Shown: positions 52,711-60,315 of the stretch, piece by piece | Position numbering within the stretch: position 1 is the first letter of the stretch | Layout of the letters: each line of letters begins with the position of its first letter | DNA from: a virus | Strand: one strand, 5' to 3' | Virus record (IMG/VR): IMGVR_UViG_3300008448_009815 | Span: 54,617 to 118,616 of that record | Length of the DNA stretch: 64,000 nt | Made by a program: the position numbers and the translations under genes | Notes under the pieces: model-generated | Databases searched by the model: none | What the model was told of the DNA's origin: nothing | The model's input: only the letters and a program-made list of their open reading frames with translations

Positions 52711-54555
52711 ATGAAATTAGTAAAAATTTTATCATCGGTAATCGTAGAAAATGTTGATCCTAAATTTAGATTAACAGAAATATCAAATAAATTAATGAAT
52801 CAACTTGTCCTTAAATTTAGTAACGAAACTAAAGATTCTGAGGATGATATTAAAAGTTATATTGGTGATTTTGATAAATATAAAAACGGATTACCTGCCG
52901 ACAAACGAGACATTACAAAATATACATATGATCAACTTAAGTCTGTGATTTTATCAAAAAGAGTTAAGAAGGAAGAAGGTGATATATTTAAAACCTATAT
53001 GAAGGGTCCTGGTAAAGGTTCTGATCAAAGACAAGTTAAGTCTATGATTAAGAAATTCTTAGAGATAAGAAATTATCTACCTGAACCTAATAGGGATATT
53101 ATGAGATACCCTTATTTGAAGTTGGTTGAATTGATACAAAATAAATTTGGTGGAATTATTACCAAGGCGGCATTTGAAAAATATAAGAAAGAAAGAAACG
53201 ATTTAACAAACGAGCAAATACTTTCTTACATTGAAAGATATGTTGATTTGTATGATAGATTGGAAGCAAATACGCCACCGATTATGTTAATGTCATTTGA
53301 TGAGTTGGAGGCGGCATTGGATCATTTACCTGACGGAGATGATACACCAAAGAAAAAAGGTGACGACTTTAAAGATATTGAAACAATCTACGATAAAGAT
53401 AATTTGTATATCTTCAAACCAAACGGTAAAGAACAATGTATTAGATTAGCACATGGAAGACCTTGGTGTACATCAAGAATTGGTGGTGGTAACTTATATT
53501 ACAACTATCGTTTGGAAAATAACTTAACACTTTACTATGTTATTGACAGAGATACCCCATTTGATGATTTGAACTTCGCGGTTGTTATCTTGGTTGATGA
53601 GTATGGAAGAAAAAGAATTGCCGATGGTAAAAACATGGCTGGTGGATATTCAGGACACAGAACAGAGACTTGGGATACAATCTCATCTAAAGTTCCGAAG
53701 TTAAAAGACAAAGAATACTTATTTACTCCAGATCCACTTACTGATAGAGAAAAAGGATTATTAAGAAAATACAAACATATTAATGTTCAAGACGATGCAG
53801 TTAAAGAACTTGGTTCGGTTGAAGATGCTGAGTTTTGGTTAGAAATTGCAAGTCCAAACCTAACAAACAAACCAAGAGTTTATATTAATTTACCTTCAGA
53901 ACTTAAAAAGAAATATATTTCTTTGGGTATGGATTTAACAGGTGATATGATTACAAGTTCAGAACCTGATGTTGTTAAATATTATTTGGCAAGAAAGATT
54001 GATTCGTTGAGAACCAAAACTTTAAATAATCTTACCACCGCGGATATTGCTTTGATTAATATGCCGGGAATGAAAAATCTTAAGGAAGAACTTAAGGTTA
54101 AATATGCCGGACAGTTGGCAACAGAAGGTGACAACATTGTTAAGATTACATACCCGAATGATGCGTCATCAAAATATATTGCATTGTTTGGTTTTGATGA
54201 ATTATTTGAAAATTTACCTGAAAGTATTACATATTTAACAATATCAAATAAATCAAACGATTCTCTTGATTTGGATATACCGGCAAGCATTGGTAAGTTT
54301 ACAAATATAATAGCATTGGTACTTGAGAATTGTGTAAAATCACTACCTGAAGAATTAGGAAGAATGGAAGGATTAACATTCCTAACATTACAGAATAATA
54401 AAAATCTTCAAAGTCTACCTGAGTCTTTAGCGGATTTAGAGTATTTGGATCTTATTGCGTTATCGGGATCAAATCCAAGTGTTGTAATACCTGAAAGATT
54501 AAAGAATATGATGGTTGAAGAAGGTGATGGTTTTTACTATATTTCAAGAGACTAA
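52711..54555 (+). CDS. Leucine-rich-repeat protein with candidate virion leader
   Basis: The 614-residue protein begins MKLVKILSSVIVENVDPKFR, where IVE fits the prohead-protease cleavage rule. The middle (residues about 230-330) has CIRLAHGRPWCTSRIGG, then LTLYYVIDRDTPF; the WCTS...YVI.D pattern recurs in uncharacterised phage proteins. The last 110 residues contain leucine-rich repeats (SITYLTISNKSNDSLDLDIP, EELGRMEGLTFLTLQNNKNL, SLPESLADLEYLDL). Leucine-rich repeats are protein-binding and rare in phages. Late-type motifs upstream and the leader suggest a virion or injected protein. Confidence 0.72.
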   Translation: MKLVKILSSVIVENVDPKFRLTEISNKLMNQLVLKFSNETKDSEDDIKSYIGDFDKYKNGLPADKRDITKYTYDQLKSVILSKRVKKEEGDIFKTYMKGPGKGSDQRQVKSMIKKFLEIRNYLPEPNRDIMRYPYLKLVELIQNKFGGIITKAAFEKYKKERNDLTNEQILSYIERYVDLYDRLEANTPPIMLMSFDELEAALDHLPDGDDTPKKKGDDFKDIETIYDKDNLYIFKPNGKEQCIRLAHGRPWCTSRIGGGNLYYNYRLENNLTLYYVIDRDTPFDDLNFAVVILVDEYGRKRIADGKNMAGGYSGHRTETWDTISSKVPKLKDKEYLFTPDPLTDREKGLLRKYKHINVQDDAVKELGSVEDAEFWLEIASPNLTNKPRVYINLPSELKKKYISLGMDLTGDMITSSEPDVVKYYLARKIDSLRTKTLNNLTTADIALINMPGMKNLKEELKVKYAGQLATEGDNIVKITYPNDASSKYIALFGFDELFENLPESITYLTISNKSNDSLDLDIPASIGKFTNIIALVLENCVKSLPEELGRMEGLTFLTLQNNKNLQSLPESLADLEYLDLIALSGSNPSVVIPERLKNMMVEEGDGFYYISRD

Positions 54556-54570
54556 TTTAAATCCGAATAT

Positions 54571-54867
54571 ATGAGTAATGTTGATATTGAAATTTATGTA
54601 TCACAATTAATTAATTTCTTTGAGAGTAATCCAAACGATTTAATTGAATTGATAGGTAATCTTCAGAAAGAAGAGTTCTATCATAAATTGAGAGAGAAGT
54701 GTGAAGAGAACTATAAGAAAGGTGAAGATATTGTTTTGACAAAAAATCAAATTATTGATATTGTGGTGGAACTTAAAATACCTGAACTATCGGATAAATT
54801 AAATCCTAAACAAGTTGTGGAAGGGTTTATCCAAAAAACAAAGTTTGGGGATATTATTTTAAATTAA
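54571..54867 (+). CDS. Unknown small helical protein
   Basis: The 98-residue acidic protein (SNVDIEIYVSQLINFFESNP) is almost wholly helical, with KLREKCEENYKKGEDIVLTK and a C-terminal TKFGDIILN. It follows the LRR gene by 15 bases. It may be an adaptor or a regulator; nothing more can be said. Confidence 0.64.
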   Translation: MSNVDIEIYVSQLINFFESNPNDLIELIGNLQKEEFYHKLREKCEENYKKGEDIVLTKNQIIDIVVELKIPELSDKLNPKQVVEGFIQKTKFGDIILN

Positions 54868-54879
54868 TTTCATTTCGTA

Positions 54880-54910
54880 TTTGGCAATTACAAATTAATT
54901 ACTATCTTTG
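54880..54910 (+). promoter_or_regulatory. Host-type promoter (TTTG-N19-TATCTTTG)
   Basis: TTTG at 54880-54883, 19 bases, then TATCTTTG at 54903-54910: exact consensus. It lies 24 bases before the ATG at 54935. Confidence 0.8.
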
Positions 54911-54934
54911 TGATGTAATTAAAACCAAAACATT

Positions 54935-55690
54935 ATGATTTATACACCAGAACTTATCAAATCCGTAGCCCCTTCAGTATTCGCAACATCAGCATCAAGC
55001 AAGTTGTCTGACAAGTATGTCTTTGTACCAACCGATCAAGTCATTGAATTTTTCGATCGTGAAGGTTGGGAAATTTCAGATGTTAAACAAACAGGTAAAG
55101 GAATTCACGCAACCCATCAAATTAGATTCCGTAATGGAGAACTTCCTTCAGTTGGAGACACATTGGTTGAAGCAATTGTTCGTAACTCACACAATGGTAT
55201 GTCAACATTCTCAGTCAGTGCTGGACTTCACCGATTGGTATGTTCTAACGGACTTACAGTACCTACATCAGTTGCCGACAAATTTAATGTTAGACACAGT
55301 GGGTTTGAACTTGACGATGTGAAACGATTGATGGACGGTTTTGCAAAGAAACTACCAACAATCCAAGGATCTGTTGGACGAATGATGGAACGAGAACTTA
55401 CCATTGACGAACAAATTCAATATGTTCAGAAAGCGTCAAAAATCCGATGGGCTGAAGGATCAATCCCAACTGACAACCAACTTGTTGACATCCTTACACC
55501 AAATCGTGTGGAAGATAGTAATAACGACTTGTGGACAACCTTCAATGTAGTACAAGAGAAGTTTGTACGAGGAGGGTTTGACTACCGAACTAAAACAGGA
55601 CGAAAGTCAAAACTACGAGATCTTAAAAGTATCTTGGCGGTAAACAACATCAACACAAAACTTTGGGAACTTGCCGAAGAAATGATTTAA
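54935..55690 (+). CDS. DUF932 family protein
   Basis: The 251-residue protein matches the DUF932 (phage/plasmid-like TIGR03299) layout: YVFVPTDQVIEFFDREGWEI, then HQIRFRNGELPSVGDTLVEA, and the family core AGLHRLVCSNGLTV, followed by a helical C-terminal region with IQYVQKASKIRWA. The family is found on plasmids and phages; its function is not established. Codons are richer in CGN and C-ending forms than in neighbours, as for 41075. Its own host-type promoter and its terminator make it a single-gene early unit. Confidence 0.85.
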   Translation: MIYTPELIKSVAPSVFATSASSKLSDKYVFVPTDQVIEFFDREGWEISDVKQTGKGIHATHQIRFRNGELPSVGDTLVEAIVRNSHNGMSTFSVSAGLHRLVCSNGLTVPTSVADKFNVRHSGFELDDVKRLMDGFAKKLPTIQGSVGRMMERELTIDEQIQYVQKASKIRWAEGSIPTDNQLVDILTPNRVEDSNNDLWTTFNVVQEKFVRGGFDYRTKTGRKSKLRDLKSILAVNNINTKLWELAEEMI

Positions 55691-55697
55691 AAACAAC

Positions 55698-55722
55698 GGA
55701 GGGTTAATCACCCTCCTTTTCT
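55698..55722 (+). terminator. Terminator after the DUF932 gene
   Basis: A 7-bp stem (ggagggt 55698-55704, accctcc 55710-55716) with a 5-base loop is followed by TTTTCT. Confidence 0.84.
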
Positions 55723-55725
55723 ATT

Positions 55726-56067
55726 ATGGAGAATAGTGAAATAAAATATTTTAAAAAGATTGATGACTTTATTACTTCTTTATTGGAGAAAACGAATAAA
55801 GTGTACAGTGTTATTGAGTGTATGGATTATATTCCGATTACACCTGAACTTTTATTAACTAAACGATTTACAATTGAGTATCTTGATAGTAAATCTTATG
55901 GAGGTTCTTTAATCCATACTGAAGGTATTTTTAGAAATAATGCTGGTATCTATTTGTATTTATCTAAAATGGAGGTTGAGACTACTTATAAAATAAAAGT
56001 AATATACGACATATCACAACTTGATGAAGTTGTGTTATTCATAAAAAATTTAACAAGATTAAAATAA
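55726..56067 (+). CDS. Unknown small protein
   Basis: The 113-residue protein (MENSEIKYFKKIDDFITSLL) is alpha-beta with strands FTIEYLDSKSYGGSLI and YKIKVIYDISQLDEVVLF. It lies between a terminator and the thioredoxin gene (1-base spacing), so it is likely part of the thioredoxin-glutaredoxin operon. No family recognised. Confidence 0.64.
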   Translation: MENSEIKYFKKIDDFITSLLEKTNKVYSVIECMDYIPITPELLLTKRFTIEYLDSKSYGGSLIHTEGIFRNNAGIYLYLSKMEVETTYKIKVIYDISQLDEVVLFIKNLTRLK

Positions 56068-56068
56068 A

Positions 56069-56383
56069 ATGGAAATTACAGGAAATCAATTACAAGAAAA
56101 AATAAATAATGGTGAGAAAGTAATCGTTGAATTATGGGCAACTTGGTGTGGACCCTGCAAAATGATGAAACCAATTTTTGAAAGAGTTGCAACTGAAAAT
56201 ACTACTAATGTACAGATGTATACGATGGATGTTGATCAAAACAGAGAAGTTGCAATGGCATTAGGGGTTAGGAGCGTACCGACAATTAAAGTATTTAATG
56301 GTGGGAATGTAACTAACACAAGAGTTGGGGTTCTCCAAGAAAATGAAATAAAAGGTTTAGTTCAAGAATTAATCAATGGATAA
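56069..56383 (+). CDS. trxA: Thioredoxin
   Basis: The 104-residue protein has the thioredoxin fold and active site WCGPCKM (WCGPC at 26-30), plus the cis-Pro segment RSVPTIKVFNGG. Length and motif are typical. It can reduce the C-terminal cysteines of the phage ribonucleotide reductase. It overlaps the next gene by 8 bases. Confidence 0.92.
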   Translation: MEITGNQLQEKINNGEKVIVELWATWCGPCKMMKPIFERVATENTTNVQMYTMDVDQNREVAMALGVRSVPTIKVFNGGNVTNTRVGVLQENEIKGLVQELING

Positions 56384-56660
56384 GGTAGTAGTATTATTCA
56401 CAATGGAAGGATGTCCTTTTTGTGTTGAGATGAAAGATATGTTAGTTAAAGAAGGGATTGATTTTGTTGATCGCGACATTGACGAATATGAAGAGGAATA
56501 TAATATGTTTGTTGAGATAACAGAGAATGAATTTGTTCCGGCATTTATGTTAATTGAAAATCCTGAGACAGAACCGATTAGTCAATTATTTGCACCTGAT
56601 AGAGATTATCAAGATTTAGAAGACGGTGTCAAGATAATTAGAGAATGGATTGAGAAATAA
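56376..56660 (+). CDS. Glutaredoxin-like protein
   Basis: The 94-residue protein has the active-site CPFC at 13-16 (MEGCPFCVEMKDML) and a glutaredoxin-like VPAFMLIEN cis-Pro strand. It overlaps the thioredoxin gene, so both redox proteins are co-expressed. It probably donates electrons to ribonucleotide reductase. A terminator follows. Confidence 0.85.
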   Translation: MDKVVVLFTMEGCPFCVEMKDMLVKEGIDFVDRDIDEYEEEYNMFVEITENEFVPAFMLIENPETEPISQLFAPDRDYQDLEDGVKIIREWIEK

Positions 56661-56666
56661 AAAATA

Positions 56667-56696
56667 AACCCCACCTTTTAGGATGGGGTTTTTTGT
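56667..56696 (+). terminator. Terminator between convergent genes
   Basis: A 7-bp stem (aacccca 56667-56673, tggggtt 56684-56690) with extra inner pairing is followed by TTTTG. It stops the redox operon; the reversed gene ends right here. Confidence 0.8.
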
Positions 56697-57394
56697 TAGA
56701 ATAGAATTATATGTTCTAATAAATCTTGTTTAAGGTACGGTTTTTCACCATCAGGATTCAGGACATCATCAATTAAATTATAATCCGACAAACGCTCTCT
56801 AAATGAGTCCATATTAAAATCAAATACATCAAGAATAAGTGACTTAATTGATTTCTTGTCAATTTTTGAGTCGGATATAATTTTAATTTTTAAATCTTCA
56901 TTATTATCTTCCTCAGTGGTGAAATAAAATGATACTTCATTGACACCTAATAAATTAAACATATGGTTCATTATGTAATGTGAGTAATATGTGTTTAACC
57001 TTCCACAATCTAAACTATAACCATATGGGAATTCTGATGAAATTGATATTTCTGAAATATCAGGTTCAGGTTCCTCAACAAAAATATCTTTCTTTACCAT
57101 AACCCAACCCTTATGAATTGTGTTTATATCCTGATTATATCTAACAACATCAATGGTATTAATATCTGACATTTCCAGCTCCTTCAGGGTATCACCAAAA
57201 GATTCCTTGAACTCATTTTTAATTTCGTTTATGTCTAAATACTCATTTGATGTTGTTAAACCATTAACAACCATAAATGCACCACAATCTGTGACTTGGA
57301 TAATTGATTTTTCTGTTTTGTTGATTTTTGAGAGAATAAAGTCGGCAAATAAATTTACGATTCCTCTTTTTGAATTTTTGTTAATTAATCTCAT
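56696..57394 (-). CDS. Unknown acidic protein, reversed
   Basis: The 232-residue protein (MRLINKNSKRGIVNLFADFI) has a helical, acidic character with EFPYGYSLDCGRLNTYYSHY and a C-terminal GEKPYLKQDLLEHIILF. An upstream TATTTATA lies 42 bases before its start. Neighbour 57447 is a similar acidic protein. No family recognised. Confidence 0.64.
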   Translation of the reverse strand: MRLINKNSKRGIVNLFADFILSKINKTEKSIIQVTDCGAFMVVNGLTTSNEYLDINEIKNEFKESFGDTLKELEMSDINTIDVVRYNQDINTIHKGWVMVKKDIFVEEPEPDISEISISSEFPYGYSLDCGRLNTYYSHYIMNHMFNLLGVNEVSFYFTTEEDNNEDLKIKIISDSKIDKKSIKSLILDVFDFNMDSFRERLSDYNLIDDVLNPDGEKPYLKQDLLEHIILF

Positions 57395-57436
57395 AACTAT
57401 TAAATTTTTATAATGTGTATGAAATTAAAACAACAT

Positions 57437-57444
57437 TATAAATA
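57437..57444 (-). promoter_or_regulatory. Late-type motif TATTTATA on the minus strand
   Basis: Exact minus-strand TATTTATA, 42 bases before the ATG at 57394 and 2 bases after the stop of the upstream gene. Confidence 0.5.
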
Positions 57445-57446
57445 GT

Positions 57447-58463
57447 TTAGTAATAAAGACGATCAGGTAACCCGTCATTGATATTCTCAACAACTTTTCT
57501 ATTATCTGGATAGTCAGGAACCCTGATTCTTAAAAAATCATCACTATCGCCCATGTAATGGCGTAACATTGATGAGTAATCACCATATTCAAATAAAGTA
57601 TCCTCATATCCAGCAAATGAATTTAAAAAATTCTCAATATCACTTTTAATGTTTTTAATTTTAATATAAGGTATATATACGGTTTTTAAACCGTTTTTGT
57701 TTTCAACCCAACTGTGCTTACCCTCAAAGTAAGTTGATAACTCATCAAATACCTCCGAGTACACTTCATCATTATATGCCTGATTGTAAGCCTCATCACC
57801 CAACCAACGAAAACTATTCATCAAATCATTTAAATCACCTTTAAATAATGAATTCATAGAGTCCTCATCCTCAACAACAGACATCACATTTGATTCAGTA
57901 ATGATAAATCTACCATCGTCATCCGACATATCTCTAAACAATTCACTTTTATAATCATCTAAAGATAATTCTTGATTACCAACCAATTCTAAAACTCTCT
58001 CGGCTAATAATTTCATATTCTTTTCGTTAAGTTCTTCAACAATATCTTTATAAACATCGTAAACGGTATCACTATAAGGTTCCCACCAATCCTCATCTAA
58101 AACATTTTTTACAATATCTCTATCGTTATATTCTCTTGAATACTGGTTGTCCTTAAAAAAATCGGATAACTCAGATAAGTCACTCAACATTAAATAATAA
58201 CCATCACCACGAATTTCAACATCACTTAAAAAACCCTGAACAATCTCGTTTAGATATGAAGGATCGTTTTGTAGGCGATATAACATCAACTCATTTACAA
58301 ACCGTTCATCTTCGTAGTGTATACTATCTAAATCAAAATAATTTAAAAATCCTGCGCGTTTTACATAGGAATAAAATCTTTTTACATCACCTCCGAATAC
58401 ATCAGAGATATCATCCCATTCACCATTATTGAATTTATTTACTAAATCTAAAACTTTTGACAT
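57447..58463 (-). CDS. Unknown acidic protein, reversed
   Basis: The 338-residue protein begins MSKVLDLVNKFNNGEWDDIS and is strongly acidic throughout with repeated Asp-Tyr-Glu stretches. There is no membrane segment or recognisable catalytic motif. TATTTATA on the minus strand lies only 3 bases before its ATG, leaving no room for a conventional leader. It and 56696 resemble the acidic protein at 58771 in composition, which may mean a shared virion-internal class. Confidence 0.66.
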   Translation of the reverse strand: MSKVLDLVNKFNNGEWDDISDVFGGDVKRFYSYVKRAGFLNYFDLDSIHYEDERFVNELMLYRLQNDPSYLNEIVQGFLSDVEIRGDGYYLMLSDLSELSDFFKDNQYSREYNDRDIVKNVLDEDWWEPYSDTVYDVYKDIVEELNEKNMKLLAERVLELVGNQELSLDDYKSELFRDMSDDDGRFIITESNVMSVVEDEDSMNSLFKGDLNDLMNSFRWLGDEAYNQAYNDEVYSEVFDELSTYFEGKHSWVENKNGLKTVYIPYIKIKNIKSDIENFLNSFAGYEDTLFEYGDYSSMLRHYMGDSDDFLRIRVPDYPDNRKVVENINDGLPDRLYY

Positions 58464-58466
58464 ACC

Positions 58467-58474
58467 TATAAATA
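58467..58474 (-). promoter_or_regulatory. Late-type motif TATTTATA on the minus strand, 3 bases from the start
   Basis: The exact motif is followed by GGT and then the ATG at 58463. If it is the -10 element the transcript would be leaderless. Confidence 0.5.
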
Positions 58475-58475
58475 T

Positions 58476-58504
58476 AAAAAAAGGTGGAAACTTCCGTAAC
58501 CACC
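58476..58504 (-). terminator. Terminator of the reversed gene 58530-58676
   Basis: On the minus strand a GGTGG...CCACC stem (58500-58504 with 58483-58487) is followed by seven Ts (58476-58482). An alternative inner stem (ggaa/ttcc) overlaps it. It lies between two reversed genes. Confidence 0.6.
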
Positions 58505-58529
58505 CATTAATTTCTTTGGTAGAAATAAA

Positions 58530-58676
58530 TTACCTCTTGTTATAATACTTCTCAACGATTTTTTTAACTGACTCTTGAACAGTGGCATTTTTTACTTGCT
58601 GTGGCTGTCCTTGAGCCGGTGCTTGTTGAGTAGCGGGAGTTCCACCATTGTTCTTATTTTTGCATCCACACCCCAT
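58530..58676 (-). CDS. Small Cys/Gln-rich protein, reversed
   Basis: A 48-residue frame (MGCGCKNKNNGGTPATQQAP) has a CGC N-terminus, a Gln-Pro-Ala middle and a helical end (QESVKKIVEKYYNKR). It has a minus-strand TATTTATA 30 bases upstream (58707) and a terminator downstream, so it is a self-contained unit. Too short for a 60-codon scan. Function unknown. Confidence 0.62.
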   Translation of the reverse strand: MGCGCKNKNNGGTPATQQAPAQGQPQQVKNATVQESVKKIVEKYYNKR

Positions 58677-58706
58677 AGCTGATTGTTTTTATTAGGTTTA
58701 TTTTCT

Positions 58707-58714
58707 TATAAATA
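58707..58714 (-). promoter_or_regulatory. Late-type motif TATTTATA on the minus strand
   Basis: Exact minus-strand motif, 30 bases before the ATG at 58676, in the 94-base divergent gap with the gene at 58771. Confidence 0.5.
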
Positions 58715-58758
58715 TCTTAATAGAATGTATTTTGTAAATAATTTTGGTATATCAATAA

Positions 58759-58766
58759 TATTTATA
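58759..58766 (+). promoter_or_regulatory. Late-type motif TATTTATA, 4 bases from the start
   Basis: The exact motif ends 4 bases before the ATG at 58771. Together with 58707 it makes a divergent pair of motifs, one for each gene. Confidence 0.52.
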
Positions 58767-58770
58767 AAAT

Positions 58771-60279
58771 ATGAAAAAAGTAATTAGACTTACCGAATCA
58801 GATTTAATTAAAATAATTAAAACTAAACTCAACGAAGAAGAATCTGAATTTATTGAAATTCCCGCAAATGAATATGAACAGTTATTATCTGTAACTGGAT
58901 ATAATGGTGCGGCTCTTGAAAAGACAAGAAGGTTTAGAGGTAAGAAAATAAAAGTAAACGGTAGGTTAGATATATCAGGTAAACCAGTTACAAATCTTGG
59001 AACAATATATCTACAAGGATCATTAGAGGCAACTAGATCAAAGTTAGAAACTTTAAATGGTGTGACAATTACGGGGTCTAAATGGTACTATAATACACCA
59101 TTGGAGTCTAAAGAAAAGATAAGGAAACGAAGAAAAGAATTGGATGATGCCCAAGAAAGAAGAGAAAATGGTGTGTGGGACTTAGATTATCCGAACATTG
59201 ATGATGAGGGATTAAAAGCAAATGCTGCGTTTCAGTACCTTGTTGAAAATGGTGAGATAGAAGAAATAACATCAGAAGAAAAAAGAGAATTAAAAAATTT
59301 AGAACAAAGACAACTTAATATTTCTGATAGAATGGAAGCGGAAAATGATGAGGAACTTTTATCTGAATTGCAAAGTGAATACGATGAATTACAAGAAGAC
59401 ATTGATGATTTATTAAGAAAGGAAAATAATGATGTTTATGGATTGATACCCAAAAGTTTTGGACATTATAATATGTTATCTTTTATGACAACATATGATG
59501 ATTTTAATGATGTGACAATTGCCGTTGGAACCGAATATGAAGCGGATGAATCAAAAAAAGAATGGGTTGAACAATTATTGGATGATGGAGGATATAGACA
59601 CTTTAATCAATATACGGTTGAAAGACATATTGATGGTGATGAGGTTGCCGACTATTTTGAAGATGTTATTAGAGAATGGATATATGATGATCCTGATAAT
59701 TATGACGTTGTAAAAGATTTAAGTAGAAGTCAAAAAGATGAACTTTGGGTTCTTAAAATGGAGAAATGGGTTTATGAAAATGAAGGAGTCAGGTTTCCAA
59801 TAAAGTACCCAACAAAAGAAGAAAATGGAACTGTATTTGATTTTTGGGATGAAGATGAAGAACACGAATTTCAATTAAAATATGAAGGAAATAAGTGGGT
59901 ATTATATAAAGACGGATCGATAGTTCAACCAGGTCAACTATATGATGATGAAGACACTGACGATCACCAAGATGATCGTGAAAGTAGAATTTCTGATATT
60001 GAATATGAAATACAAGAAATTGAAGAAAATCCTGATGGTGATTTGGATGAAGATTCGGTTGAAGAAAGGGTTGAAGATAAAAAATACGAAATTTCTAATG
60101 ACCCTATAAGTTGGTTGAGAAATTACGACATGGATGTTGATAATTTTATTGATGAAAAGGCATTTATTGAAGATGTTGCTGGTGATGAGGATTATGGTAT
60201 TTTGAATGGTTACGACTCAACATATGATATTATTAATTTGGGTAACCAAAGTTATGTTGTAATGATAACCGATAAATAA
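58771..60279 (+). CDS. Acidic protein with amphipathic N-terminal leader
   Basis: The 502-residue protein begins MKKVIRLTESDLIKIIKTKL and continues NEE; LNE at 20-22 fits the (I/L)xE rule of T4-type prohead protease, and this form of leader is one I know from environmental T4-like phage proteins. The rest is very acidic with a coiled coil (residues about 165-220) and repeated DDxDD-type stretches. There is no enzyme motif. It may be an internal head protein cleaved and packaged with DNA; that is inference. Confidence 0.7.
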   Translation: MKKVIRLTESDLIKIIKTKLNEEESEFIEIPANEYEQLLSVTGYNGAALEKTRRFRGKKIKVNGRLDISGKPVTNLGTIYLQGSLEATRSKLETLNGVTITGSKWYYNTPLESKEKIRKRRKELDDAQERRENGVWDLDYPNIDDEGLKANAAFQYLVENGEIEEITSEEKRELKNLEQRQLNISDRMEAENDEELLSELQSEYDELQEDIDDLLRKENNDVYGLIPKSFGHYNMLSFMTTYDDFNDVTIAVGTEYEADESKKEWVEQLLDDGGYRHFNQYTVERHIDGDEVADYFEDVIREWIYDDPDNYDVVKDLSRSQKDELWVLKMEKWVYENEGVRFPIKYPTKEENGTVFDFWDEDEEHEFQLKYEGNKWVLYKDGSIVQPGQLYDDEDTDDHQDDRESRISDIEYEIQEIEENPDGDLDEDSVEERVEDKKYEISNDPISWLRNYDMDVDNFIDEKAFIEDVAGDEDYGILNGYDSTYDIINLGNQSYVVMITDK

Positions 60280-60315
60280 TTTACAGATGACAAAACCTTT
60301 ATTATACTTGAATAA

